Source: Caulobacteraceae bacterium (GTDB lineage: Bacteria > Pseudomonadota > Alphaproteobacteria > Caulobacterales > Caulobacteraceae). Taken from it: a stretch of DNA of 64,000 nt. The notes beneath the pieces are model-generated. The model was not told where the DNA came from. It did no database searches and saw only the letters and a list, made by a program, of their open reading frames with translations. This document shows positions 39,987 through 49,532 of the stretch, piece after piece. Position numbers and translations under genes: made by a program. Every line of letters begins with the position of its first letter. Position 1 is the stretch's first letter. The stretch is from NCBI GenBank assembly GCA_019247715.1, contig JAFBAO010000090.1:1-64000 (forward strand), given 5' to 3'.

Positions 39987-41509
39987 CGAGCCGGCTTTTC
40001 GTACCGAAGGACGCGGCGGCCCTCGCGGTCGGCGCCGACGAGGTGGTCCGCGCCCTGACGCAGGCGGCCGGCAAGGCCGGCCGGCGGATCGAGGTCGTTC
40101 GCACCGGCTCGCGCGGCCTCTTCCGGCTCGAGCCGCTAGTGGAGGTCGAGACCGACGAGGGCAGGATCGGCTACGGGCCGGTGTCGCCGGATGAGGTGGC
40201 GGAGCTGGTGGCGGCGGGGCTGTTCGACGGAGCGGAGCACCGGTTGCGGATCGGCCCGCCGGAGGCGCTGCCCTTCTTCGCCCGGCAGACGCGGCTCACC
40301 TTCGCCCGTTGCGGGATCATCGATCCCCTGTCGCTCAACGACTATCGGGCGAGCGGCGGCTTTGCCGGCCTGGAAAAGGCCCGGGCGATGGCGCCGCAGG
40401 CCATCGTGGAGGCGGTCAAGGCCTCGGGCCTCCGGGGCCGCGGCGGGGCCGGCTTCCCGGCGGGGATCAAGTGGGAGACGGTGCTGGGCGCCTCGGGCGC
40501 GCGCAAGTACGTCGCCTGCAACGCCGACGAAGGCGATTCCGGGACCTTCGCCGACCGCATGCTCATGGAGGGCGATCCCTTTCTGCTGATCGAAGGCCTG
40601 CTGATCGCCATGCGCGCGGTGGGCGCGGCCAAAGCCTTCGTCTACGTCCGCTCGGAATATCCGCAAGCCGCCCAGACGATGACCGAGGCCCTGACCCTGT
40701 GCCGGGGCGCGGGGCTCCTCGCCGAGGGCGACATCGAGGTCCGTCTCGGGGCCGGGGCCTATGTGTGCGGCGAGGAGACGGCCATGCTCGAGAGCCTGGA
40801 GGGGCGGCGGGGCCAGGTGCGGGCCAAGCCCCCGCTGCCGGCCCACGCGGGCCTGTTCGGCCAGCCGACCTTGGTCAACAACGTCCTGACGCTAGCGGCC
40901 ATCCCCACCATCCTTTCCGCCGGGCCCGAGGCCTATGCGGCGTTGGGCTTCGGGCGCTCCCGAGGGACGGCGGCCGTGCAGCTCGCCGGCGACGTCAAGA
41001 ACGGCGGCCTTTTCGAGACCCCCTTCGGGCTCACCCTTGGGGAACTGGTCCTCCAGATCGGCGAAGGGACCGAGAGCGGACGGCCGATCCGCGCGGTCCA
41101 GGCCGGCGGCCCGCTCGGCGCCTATTTCCCTGCGTCCCTCTTCGACACGCCCTTCGACTACGAGGCCTTCGCGGCCAAGGACGGCCTGGTGGGCCACGGG
41201 GGCCTGGTGGTGTTCAACGACACCGTCGACATGGCCGAGCAGGCGCGGTTCGCCCTGGAGTTCTGCGCCGTCGAGAGCTGCGGCAAGTGTACGCCCTGCC
41301 GTCTCGGCGCGGTGCGGGGGGTCGAGACGGTGGACCGGATCCTGGCCGGCCGCGATCCGGGAGCCAGCCTCGAACTCATCCGGGATCTGTGCGATACTAT
41401 GAAATTCGGGTCCCTCTGCGCCCTGGGCGGCCTCACCCCCCTGCCGGTGCTGAGCGCCCTAAACCATTTCCCGGAGGACTTCCGGGCGCCGCACGAGGCG
41501 GCGGAGTGA
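39983..41509 (+). CDS. fdsB: NAD-dependent formate dehydrogenase beta subunit (NuoF-like, FMN/NAD)
   Basis: KASGLRGRGGAGFPAGIKWETV; YVACNADEGDSGTFADRMLMEGDPF; GAGAYVCGEETAMLESLEGRRGQVR; ESCGKCTPCRLG. Confidence 0.92.
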   Translation: MTSRLFVPKDAAALAVGADEVVRALTQAAGKAGRRIEVVRTGSRGLFRLEPLVEVETDEGRIGYGPVSPDEVAELVAAGLFDGAEHRLRIGPPEALPFFARQTRLTFARCGIIDPLSLNDYRASGGFAGLEKARAMAPQAIVEAVKASGLRGRGGAGFPAGIKWETVLGASGARKYVACNADEGDSGTFADRMLMEGDPFLLIEGLLIAMRAVGAAKAFVYVRSEYPQAAQTMTEALTLCRGAGLLAEGDIEVRLGAGAYVCGEETAMLESLEGRRGQVRAKPPLPAHAGLFGQPTLVNNVLTLAAIPTILSAGPEAYAALGFGRSRGTAAVQLAGDVKNGGLFETPFGLTLGELVLQIGEGTESGRPIRAVQAGGPLGAYFPASLFDTPFDYEAFAAKDGLVGHGGLVVFNDTVDMAEQARFALEFCAVESCGKCTPCRLGAVRGVETVDRILAGRDPGASLELIRDLCDTMKFGSLCALGGLTPLPVLSALNHFPEDFRAPHEAAE

Positions 41510-41511
41510 CG

Positions 41512-44355
41512 ATGGCCAAGACCCAAGAGATCGATTTCGGCACGCCCGCCTCGACCGCCGAGACGCAGGTCACCCTCACCGTCGACGGCCGCACGGTGAC
41601 CGTTGCGGCCGGAACCTCGATCCTGCGCGCCGCCAAGGAGATCGGAACCTCGATCCCGAAGCTGTGCGCCACCGATTCCCTGCAATCCTTCGGCTCCTGC
41701 CGGCTGTGTCTGGTGGAGATCGACGGCCGGACGGGGACGCCCGCCTCCTGCACCACGCCCGTCGCCGAGGGGATGGTCGTCCACACCCAGACGCCGCGCC
41801 TGGCCAAGCTCCGCAAGGGGGTGATGGAGCTCTACATCTCCGACCACCCGCTCGACTGCCTCACCTGCCCCGCCAACGGCGACTGCGAGCTGGAGGACAT
41901 GGCCGGGGCGGTGGGCCTCAGGGAAGTGCGCTACGGCGCGGACGGCGCGAGCCATCTGGGTGCGGCCCTCGACGCCTCGAACCCCTACTTCACCTTCGAC
42001 CCGGCCAAGTGCATCGTCTGTTCGCGCTGCGTGCGCGCCTGCGACGAGACCCAGGGCACCCTCGCCCTTACCGTCGCCGCCCGCGGGTTCGAGAGCGCCG
42101 TCTCGCCTAGCCAGTCCGAAACCTTCATGGGCTCGGAATGCGTCTCCTGCGGCGCCTGCGTGCAGGCCTGCCCCACCGCCGCCCTCACCGAGAAGTCGGT
42201 GATCGAGCTCGGCCAGCCCGAGCGCTCGGTGGTGACCACCTGCGCCTACTGCGGGGTCGGCTGCTCGTTCGAGGCCCAGATGCGCGGCGAGGAGCTCGTG
42301 CGGATGGTCCCCCACAAGGCCGGCAAGGCCAACCACGGGCACTCCTGCGTGAAAGGGCGCTTCGCCTGGGGCTACGCCAACCACCGCGACCGCATCCTGA
42401 AGCCGATGATCCGCGCCTCGATCGAGGAGCCCTGGCGCGAGGTCGACTGGGACACCGCGATCGCCCACACCGCCGCCGAGTTCAGGCGCATCCAGGCCAA
42501 GTACGGGCGCGAGGCGGTGGGCGGCATCACTTCCTCGCGCTGCACCAACGAGGAGACCTTCCTGGTCCAGAAGCTGGTGCGGGCGGCCTTCGGCAACAAC
42601 AACGTCGACACCTGCGCCCGGGTCTGCCACTCGCCTACCGGCTACGGCCTGAAGACCACGCTCGGCACGTCGGCGGGCACCCACGACTTCGACTCGGTGG
42701 AGCACGCCGACGTCATCATGGTGATCGGCGCCAACCCCACCGACGGCCACCCGGTGTTCGCCTCACGGATGAAGCGGCGCCTGCGCCAGGGCGCCCGGCT
42801 GATCGTCCTCGACCCGCGCCGGATCGACCTCGTCCGGACCCCGCACGTCGAAGCCGCCTGCCACCTTCAGCTTCGTCCGGGAACGAACGTCGCCGTGCTC
42901 ACCGCCATGGCCCACGTGGTGGTGACCGAGGGGCTGGTGGACGAGGTTTTCATCCGAGAGCGTTGTGATCTCGAAGACTTCCGCTACTGGGCGGAGTTCG
43001 TGGCTCGCCCGGAAAATTCGCCGGAAGCCATGGAAGCCTACTCGGGGGTCCCGGCCGCGGAGGTGCGGGCCGCCGCGCGCCTCTACGCCACCGGCGGCAG
43101 GGCGGCGATCTACTACGGTCTCGGCGTCACCGAGCACGGCCAGGGCAGCACCGGCGTCATGGCCATCGCCAACCTCGCCATGGCCACCGGCAACTATGGA
43201 AGGCCGGGCTGCGGAGTGAACCCGCTGCGGGGCCAGAACAACGTCCAGGGGTCCTGCGACATGGGCTCTTTCCCGCATGAGCTTTCGGGCTACCGGCACG
43301 TCTCCGACGATGCGCTCCGTGCGACGTTCGGGGCGCTCTGGGGCGTCACCCTGGACCGCGAACCGGGGATGCGGATCCCCAACATGCTGGACGCCGCCGT
43401 CGAGGGCGACTTCAAGGGCCTTTATGTCCAGGGCGAGGACATCCTCCAGTCGGACCCGAACACCCATCACGTGGCCGCTGGGCTGGCGGCCATGGAATGC
43501 GTGGTGGTTCACGACCTCTTCCTGAACGAGACCGCCAACTACGCCCACGTCTTCCTGCCGGGATCGACCTTCCTTGAGAAGGACGGGACCTTCACCAACG
43601 CCGAGCGGCGGATCCAGCGGGTGCGCAAGGTAATGGCCCCGAAGAACGGCTACGCCGACTGGGAGATCACCCAGCTCATCGCCAAGGCGCTGGGCTACCC
43701 GATGGACTACGGCCATCCCTCGGAGATCATGGACGAGATCGCCGCCCTCACCCCCACCTTCGCTGGGGTCAGCTTCGACAAGCTCGACCGGCTGGGCTCG
43801 ATCCAGTGGCCGTGCAACGACAAGGCCCCGGAAGGCACGCCGGTGATGCACGTGGACGGGTTTGTCCGCGGCAAGGGCAAGTTCGTGATCACCGAATACG
43901 TGCCCACCGACGAGAAGGTCGGCCCCCGCTATCCCCTGCTGCTGACCACTGGGCGGATCCTTTCTCAGTACAACGTCGGGGCCCAGACCCGGCGCACCGC
44001 CAACAGCCTCTGGCACGAGGAAGACCGGCTGGAGATCCACCCGCACGACGCCGAGGAGCGGGGAATCGGCGACGGCGACTGGGTGAAGCTCAAGAGCCGG
44101 GCGGGCGAGACCAGCCTCAGGGCGACGCTGACCGACCGGGTGGCGCCCGGAGTGGTCTACACCACCTTCCACCACCCGGACACGCAGGCCAACGTCGTGA
44201 CCACGGAGTTCTCCGACTGGGCGACCAACTGCCCCGAGTACAAGGTCACCGCGGTCCAGGTGTCCCCCTCCAACGGCCCCAGCGACTGGCAGGAGGCCTA
44301 CGAGGCGCTTTCCCGCCGCCATCGGCGGATCGTCGCGGTGGGAGATCCGGCTTGA
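41512..44355 (+). CDS. fdsA: Formate dehydrogenase alpha subunit (molybdopterin, Fe-S)
   Basis: N-terminal NuoG-like 2Fe-2S/4Fe-4S region (CATDSLQSFGSCRLCLVEIDG; HPLDCLTCPANGDCELEDMA; CIVCSRCVRACDE), CAYCGVGCSFE, CVKGRFAWGY, MoCo-binding TTGRILSQYNVGAQTRR; start ATG 41512. Confidence 0.94.
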   Translation: MAKTQEIDFGTPASTAETQVTLTVDGRTVTVAAGTSILRAAKEIGTSIPKLCATDSLQSFGSCRLCLVEIDGRTGTPASCTTPVAEGMVVHTQTPRLAKLRKGVMELYISDHPLDCLTCPANGDCELEDMAGAVGLREVRYGADGASHLGAALDASNPYFTFDPAKCIVCSRCVRACDETQGTLALTVAARGFESAVSPSQSETFMGSECVSCGACVQACPTAALTEKSVIELGQPERSVVTTCAYCGVGCSFEAQMRGEELVRMVPHKAGKANHGHSCVKGRFAWGYANHRDRILKPMIRASIEEPWREVDWDTAIAHTAAEFRRIQAKYGREAVGGITSSRCTNEETFLVQKLVRAAFGNNNVDTCARVCHSPTGYGLKTTLGTSAGTHDFDSVEHADVIMVIGANPTDGHPVFASRMKRRLRQGARLIVLDPRRIDLVRTPHVEAACHLQLRPGTNVAVLTAMAHVVVTEGLVDEVFIRERCDLEDFRYWAEFVARPENSPEAMEAYSGVPAAEVRAAARLYATGGRAAIYYGLGVTEHGQGSTGVMAIANLAMATGNYGRPGCGVNPLRGQNNVQGSCDMGSFPHELSGYRHVSDDALRATFGALWGVTLDREPGMRIPNMLDAAVEGDFKGLYVQGEDILQSDPNTHHVAAGLAAMECVVVHDLFLNETANYAHVFLPGSTFLEKDGTFTNAERRIQRVRKVMAPKNGYADWEITQLIAKALGYPMDYGHPSEIMDEIAALTPTFAGVSFDKLDRLGSIQWPCNDKAPEGTPVMHVDGFVRGKGKFVITEYVPTDEKVGPRYPLLLTTGRILSQYNVGAQTRRTANSLWHEEDRLEIHPHDAEERGIGDGDWVKLKSRAGETSLRATLTDRVAPGVVYTTFHHPDTQANVVTTEFSDWATNCPEYKVTAVQVSPSNGPSDWQEAYEALSRRHRRIVAVGDPA

Positions 44356-44588
44356 GCGGCCTCGAAGGCCCGGAAAAGCTGGCCTACATGGCCAACCAGA
44401 TCGCCCGCTATTTCGCCGCCCAGCCTGGCGAGGGGGCCGCTCAGGCCGCCTGCGACCACCTGAAGAGCTTCTGGACCCCCGCCATGCGGCGGACGATCAC
44501 CGCCCACAAGGGCTCGGTCGCGCTTTCCGAGGTGGCGGCCGCGGCGGTGGCCCTCCTGCCCGAGGCGGCGGACAAGGGCGCGGCCTGA
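44352..44588 (+). CDS. fdsD: Formate dehydrogenase delta subunit
   Basis: Probable TTG start overlapping the fdsA stop (TTGA); LSGLEGPEKLAYMANQIARYFAAQPGEGAAQAACDHLKSFWTPAMRRTI. Confidence 0.85.
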   Translation: MSGLEGPEKLAYMANQIARYFAAQPGEGAAQAACDHLKSFWTPAMRRTITAHKGSVALSEVAAAAVALLPEAADKGAA

Positions 44589-44617
44589 AACGCGGCCCCT
44601 GAAAGCCGAGGGCGCCG

Positions 44618-44956
44618 TCAGGCGCCGTGACGGCCGGCGATCTTGCCCAAAAGCGAAACCAGCTCGCTCGCCCCGAGGCCGGCCGCCAGACCGATTGGCG
44701 AAGCATGCATCCCCACGCCCGCCGCCGTGACCGCGAGCCCCGAGGCCACGTCCTGCAGCGAGGTCAGGAAGGAAAGGGTGTCTGAGGCGAAGGCCTTCGT
44801 GTGACCGGCGGACGACCCCTGCCCCCCACCGGGCAGGGTTTGCCCGGCAAGAAGCGACCTGAAAGCCTCGCCGTCGGCGACCGGGCCGCCCGGACCTGCC
44901 GCCGCCTGGAGCCAAGAAGCATTTGAAATCAAAGGTGCTTCCACGTCATTCCTCAT
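44618..44956 (-). CDS. Hypothetical protein
   Basis: MRNDVEAPLISNASWLQAAAGPGGPVADGEAFRSLLAG...GMHASPIGLAAGLGASELVSLLGKIAGRHGA; weak evidence. Confidence 0.4.
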   Translation of the reverse strand: MRNDVEAPLISNASWLQAAAGPGGPVADGEAFRSLLAGQTLPGGGQGSSAGHTKAFASDTLSFLTSLQDVASGLAVTAAGVGMHASPIGLAAGLGASELVSLLGKIAGRHGA

Positions 44957-45226
44957 CTGGCGGAAGCGCGGACCGGGCCGCCGAGAACCCTGAGCGCCGC
45001 GCAGCTGCGCCCGGTCCGGAGCAAAAGCCGTGCACGTCTCCCGCCCCAGAAATACGGGGCCGCCATCGCAGGGATCGGCCTCAAAGATGTGAGCCGAAGC
45101 GTTTTGTTTGATTAACCGGCAGGTTGAGATCACAGGAATAGATGACAGGTCGGTTCCGCCCCTCTAGCTTCAGCCCGGCGACTCACCGCCTTGGCGGCGT
45201 CGCGCCCCTAGGAGCCGAGGAAAACC

Positions 45227-45484
45227 ATGGCCGCTAAGAAACCGAACGCCCTCCAACAGCCGCTGACGCCGTCTCCCCAACTCGCCGCCGTGGTGGGTTC
45301 GGGGCAAGTGACGCGCGGCGATGTCGTGTCCAAGATCTGGGCTTACATCAAGAAGCACAACCTCCAGAACCCGCAGAACAAGCGTGAGATTCTGGCCGAC
45401 GACAAGCTGAAGCCAGTGTTCGACGGCAAGGCGAAGGTCAGCATGTTCGAGATGAACAAGCATTTGGCCAAACACCTGAAATAG
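45227..45484 (+). CDS. SWIB/MDM2 domain protein
   Basis: VTRGDVVSKIWAYIKKHNLQNPQNKREILADDKLKPVFDGKAKVSMFEMNKHLAKHLK: canonical SWIB domain. Confidence 0.93.
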   Translation: MAAKKPNALQQPLTPSPQLAAVVGSGQVTRGDVVSKIWAYIKKHNLQNPQNKREILADDKLKPVFDGKAKVSMFEMNKHLAKHLK

Positions 45485-45539
45485 GGGGAAGGCGGGCGGC
45501 CGGTCGCGATCGCGCCCGCAAATCCAACTGCTCCTCTTC

Positions 45540-47249
45540 TCAAGGTCCAGCGTTGCGCGGACCGACTTGGCGCGGGCGCTCATCCGAGTCGCCCGCTCCT
45601 ACTTTTTCAGCGAACGCCAGGGCGACCGAGGCCGGCAGGCTGGACCAGGCCTGCAGGAGCGAGCCGCGACCGAATCCCGGCGAGGCGTATTCCACCGCGC
45701 CTGCCCAGCCCTGTTCCAGCGCGTATTCCCACCAGCGCACCAGCGGATAGCGCCAGCCGGGCAGGCCGCGCCGGAGCCGCTCGGCGGCGTAGAGGCCGTC
45801 GAGCCAGGCCCAGTCGGCGCCGTTGTGGTAACGGTAGGGGAAGCTCGACTTGTCGCGCAGGTCTGCGTGGCGGGCGAAGGGCGGGAAGACGCAGAGCATC
45901 CCGAAGTCGCCCCACGGCTGGCGCCCGTTGCGGCGGCTTTCCAGATGGGCCCGCACGGCCTCCAGCACCGCGAGCGCGCGCGGCTCCTGCACGGCCTGAA
46001 AGCGCAGCAACGTCAAGCTGTCGAGCGCCAGATGTTCTTCGGCCGCGCCGTCGCTGCGGACATAGTCGGCGTACCAGCGTCCTCGCCAGAGCGCCGCCTC
46101 GATCGCCGGCCGCGCGAGGCTGGCCTGCTGCGCGGCCTGCGCCGAAAGCTCCGGATCGCGGGTCTGGCCCAGCCGCGCCAGGACGTCCAGCGCCCCGACC
46201 CATAGACCGAGGTCGTAGGCCACCAGGCCCTCGCGCACCACATTATCGGCCCAATCGCGGTCGTTGGCAGGCTTGAGTGGCGCGCCGGCTGGCCCGCGCA
46301 GCCGCTGGTAGCGTTCGAACACCGCCCGCAGCCGCGTCCAATGCCGGTCCGCCAGGCCATCGTCGCCGGTCGCCGCGACGCAATCCCCGACCGCCAGGAC
46401 GAAGAGCAGCGGGCTGTCGAAGTGGTCGCTCCACCATTCCTGCGGGCGCCAGTGGATCGCGCTCAGAACCGGACGCGACAGCCTCAGCCGCTCCCAGAGC
46501 TCGGTAAGCTCGGAGCCGGCGACGATAACGCCGCTGGGCGCCTCGCCGTCGTCGTGGACCTGGGCGGCGAGGAGGTCGATCTGGGCGGCGGCCATGGCGG
46601 GGGCGAGCCGCAGCAGGAGCTGCATGGTCCAGTAGCTGTCGCGGTAGTAGGTGCGCGCCGGCGCGCCGTAAGCGAGGCCGGCCGCGACGCCCGCGAAGCT
46701 CCGATCCTCGTGCTCGCGACAGCTGGAAAGCGCCGCGTGGACGCCCTGGACCACCAGGCTGCGCAGCAAGGGATCAGCGCCAGCCATCGCATCGCAGCGC
46801 CGGATATGCCCCTCAGCCTCCGCCGCCACGGCAGGGATCGAAAGCGACGACGCCCGCGCCGCCTCCGCCTCGCTGGCGCCCAGAGCCACGAGCCAGTCCT
46901 CGCCGCGCTGGATGAGCTCGAGCCGCAGGGGCCCGGCGTGATGCTCGACCTGCGGGCGGATCCCCCTCAGCGCCAGCGCCGGCGCCGACCGGGCCACGGC
47001 GAGGGACCAGCCGCTGCGCCCCTCCAGCCGGCCAGGCGCCGCCACCAGCGGCCCCTCGATTCCCGCCAGCCGCAGCCTGGCGGCTCCCGCCTCGCCCCAG
47101 AGGGAAAGGCTGACCGACCCCGCCCCGGAAAGCTCACCCTGCAGCCGCGGCGCCATGATCGGGAAGGCCGGCGGCCGGTCGGCCTCCAGCAGCCCGTCGG
47201 CCCGGGGCCGCAACCCTCCGCGACGCGCCTCGATTCCCCCCTCCGCCAT
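45540..47249 (-). CDS. Six-hairpin glycosidase-like protein (putative glycoside hydrolase/glycogen debranching-like)
   Basis: YYRDSYWTMQLLLRLAPAM; RDWADNVVREGLVAYDLGLWVGAL; SSFPYRYHNGADWAWLDGLYAAERLRRG. Confidence 0.65.
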   Translation of the reverse strand: MAEGGIEARRGGLRPRADGLLEADRPPAFPIMAPRLQGELSGAGSVSLSLWGEAGAARLRLAGIEGPLVAAPGRLEGRSGWSLAVARSAPALALRGIRPQVEHHAGPLRLELIQRGEDWLVALGASEAEAARASSLSIPAVAAEAEGHIRRCDAMAGADPLLRSLVVQGVHAALSSCREHEDRSFAGVAAGLAYGAPARTYYRDSYWTMQLLLRLAPAMAAAQIDLLAAQVHDDGEAPSGVIVAGSELTELWERLRLSRPVLSAIHWRPQEWWSDHFDSPLLFVLAVGDCVAATGDDGLADRHWTRLRAVFERYQRLRGPAGAPLKPANDRDWADNVVREGLVAYDLGLWVGALDVLARLGQTRDPELSAQAAQQASLARPAIEAALWRGRWYADYVRSDGAAEEHLALDSLTLLRFQAVQEPRALAVLEAVRAHLESRRNGRQPWGDFGMLCVFPPFARHADLRDKSSFPYRYHNGADWAWLDGLYAAERLRRGLPGWRYPLVRWWEYALEQGWAGAVEYASPGFGRGSLLQAWSSLPASVALAFAEKVGAGDSDERPRQVGPRNAGP

Positions 47250-47419
47250 CGGGGGAGCCTAGCATCCGGACGAAACTGGCGCGAAGCCGCGACCGGAACA
47301 TGGCGTCTGCTCTTTCCGCCCGGCCTGGCTTAGAAAGCGCGGTGAGGCGAAGGCCGCCGCGACCGTCGCGCCCGGGGCCGGCCCGCGCCTTCGCGAATTA
47401 GCTCGAAAAAGGAAGCGCC

Positions 47420-49378
47420 ATGGCCTCGCCGTTTCCCAATCTCTTCAGTCCCGTGAAGGTGGGGCGCTTCACGCTGAAGAACCGGATCGCGGTCGCCCCG
47501 CACGGACCGCGGTACGCCGTCGACGGCCTGCTCACCGACCAGTACGTGCAGTACGAGGCCGCGAAGATCAGGGGCGGCGCGGGCCTCCTGATCATGTCGT
47601 ACGGCCTCTCCGATCCGACGGCGTCGGCCGGCAACCTGGTCAGCGCCTGGCGAACCGAGAATGTCGAGAAGTTCCGGACCCTCATGTCGGTGGCCGGCGA
47701 CCACGACTGCCGGGTGGTCTTCCAGTTCGGCGAGAGCCACCTGCGCTCGGGGCTTGCCCCGACGGCGGTCCCCCACACCGGATTCCGCAGCACTTCCTCT
47801 CTGGAGATGACCAGGGCGGACATCGCCAGGATGATGGCCAACTACGTTCGCTGCGCCGAGGTCTTGATGCTGGGCGGGCTGGAAGGCCTCGAGCTGCACG
47901 GTCATGGCGACCTCTTCTCGGACTTCCTCAGTCCCGCGATCAACCGCAGGGCGGATGCCTACGGCGGGGACCTGGAGAACCGCACCCGCTACCTGCGCGA
48001 GGCCATCGCGCTTGTGCGCGGCGTCATCGGGCCCGGCAAGATCCTGGGGGCGCGCCTCAGCGTCGAGGATTTCCTGCCGGACTCCATCTCCCTCGAGGAG
48101 GGCGTGCGGATCGCCGCCCGGCTCGCCGAGACCGGCCAGCTCGACTACCTCAGCATCGACACCTCGGTGGAGCCGCAGCGCCTCGACCGCATGATCGCGC
48201 CCATGTACGCCGAGCCCGGGCACCAGCTCTACGCCGCGGCCGCGGTGAAGAAGCAGGTTCAAGGCCTTCCGATCTTCTGTGTCGGACGCATCCTCGATGC
48301 GTCTTTCGCCGACCGGATCATCGCCGAGGGCAAGGCGGACGTCGTCGCCATGGCCCGGGCTCTGATCGCCGACCCGGAGCTTCCGAACAAGGCCCGCGAA
48401 GGGCGCGTGGAGGACATCCGGCCGTGCCTGGGCGACAATCAGGAGTGCATCGGCAACGTCCTTCCCGGCCTCCCCCTGCGCTGCACCGTCAACGCCCTCG
48501 CCGGCCGGGAAGCCGAGCCGCCGCATCCGCCGCTCGCTCCGGGCGCGCGCAAACGGATCCTCGTCGTCGGAGGCGGGCCGGCCGGCATGGAGGCGGCGCG
48601 CGTCGCCGCCGGACGGGGGCACGCCGTGACCCTCTGGGAGCAGGAAGACCAGCTGGGCGGCCAGGTCCTGCTGGCCGAGCGCCTGCCGGGCCGCGCAGAC
48701 CTGGGCCGCATCGTCCCCTGGCAGGCGCGCGAGCTGAAGCGCCTTTCCGTGCGGGTGCTGCTGGGCGAGGCGGCTACGGTGGAGTCCGTCGGTCGCGAGG
48801 CGCCGGACGCGGTGATCTTCGCCACCGGCGCCGCCTGGCGCTCCGACGGCTTCAACGGCCGCGACTACCGGACGGTCGCCGGCTGGGACCAGCCGCGGGT
48901 GATCTCCGTGGAGCAGGCGCTTCGAAGCAGCGTGCCGGCCGGATCGAAGGTGGTGATCTACGACGTCAAGGGCTTCGTCGAAGCGCCGGGAGCCGCCGAG
49001 CTGCTGGCCAGGGCGGGCTGCGAGGTGGAGATTGTGACGCCCTTCCCTACTCTGGGCGCCGATGAGCTGAAGTCGACGCTGCAGTGGCCCTACCTCATGC
49101 AGCGCATCCTGGCCGCGGGCGTGCGGCTCACGACCGATGCGCAGCTCGATTCCGTCGAGGGGCCGAACGTCGCCCTCTCCAACCTGCACACCGGGGCGCC
49201 GAGCCGCATCGGCGGCGTGGACAAGGTGATCATCATCGGCGCGCGAAGCCCCCGGGCCGAGCTCTGCGATTCCCTCGCCGCGGCCGGCCTGGAGAGCTAT
49301 CGGATCGGCGACTGCCTGCGGCCCGCCAACCTCGGCCAGGCGATCGCCGACGGCCACCGGATCGGGTCTGCGGTCTGA
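47420..49378 (+). CDS. OYE-family FMN / FAD-dependent NADH:flavin oxidoreductase (2,4-dienoyl-CoA reductase-like)
   Basis: LFSPVKVGRFTLKNRIAVAPHGPRYAVDG; GLEGLELHGHGDLFSDFLSPAINRRADAYGGDLENRTRYLREAI; 4Fe-4S CLGDNQECIGNVLPGLPLRCTVN; FAD KRILVVGGGPAGMEAARVAAGRGH. Confidence 0.9.
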   Translation: MASPFPNLFSPVKVGRFTLKNRIAVAPHGPRYAVDGLLTDQYVQYEAAKIRGGAGLLIMSYGLSDPTASAGNLVSAWRTENVEKFRTLMSVAGDHDCRVVFQFGESHLRSGLAPTAVPHTGFRSTSSLEMTRADIARMMANYVRCAEVLMLGGLEGLELHGHGDLFSDFLSPAINRRADAYGGDLENRTRYLREAIALVRGVIGPGKILGARLSVEDFLPDSISLEEGVRIAARLAETGQLDYLSIDTSVEPQRLDRMIAPMYAEPGHQLYAAAAVKKQVQGLPIFCVGRILDASFADRIIAEGKADVVAMARALIADPELPNKAREGRVEDIRPCLGDNQECIGNVLPGLPLRCTVNALAGREAEPPHPPLAPGARKRILVVGGGPAGMEAARVAAGRGHAVTLWEQEDQLGGQVLLAERLPGRADLGRIVPWQARELKRLSVRVLLGEAATVESVGREAPDAVIFATGAAWRSDGFNGRDYRTVAGWDQPRVISVEQALRSSVPAGSKVVIYDVKGFVEAPGAAELLARAGCEVEIVTPFPTLGADELKSTLQWPYLMQRILAAGVRLTTDAQLDSVEGPNVALSNLHTGAPSRIGGVDKVIIIGARSPRAELCDSLAAAGLESYRIGDCLRPANLGQAIADGHRIGSAV

Positions 49379-49532
49379 ACGCCGGCCGAGCGGCGCTTGC
49401 CGGCGGCGCCCGCCTTCACCTATCGTGGATTCCGCCTATTAAAAAAAGGCGTGGGCCGGCGCGGTCGGGGAGCGAAGCCGCCGCGTCGCCGGCGCTCGGG
49501 TCGGAGGCGGCTGTCAGGTCGGAGCTGGAGCC

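Noticed and set aside
41158-42750. 530-aa minus-strand ORF, and 42763..44322 (519 aa)
   Set aside because: Antisense to fdsB/fdsA; shadow ORFs from GC3 bias.
47330-49357. 675-aa minus-strand ORF
   Set aside because: Antisense to the OYE-type oxidoreductase.
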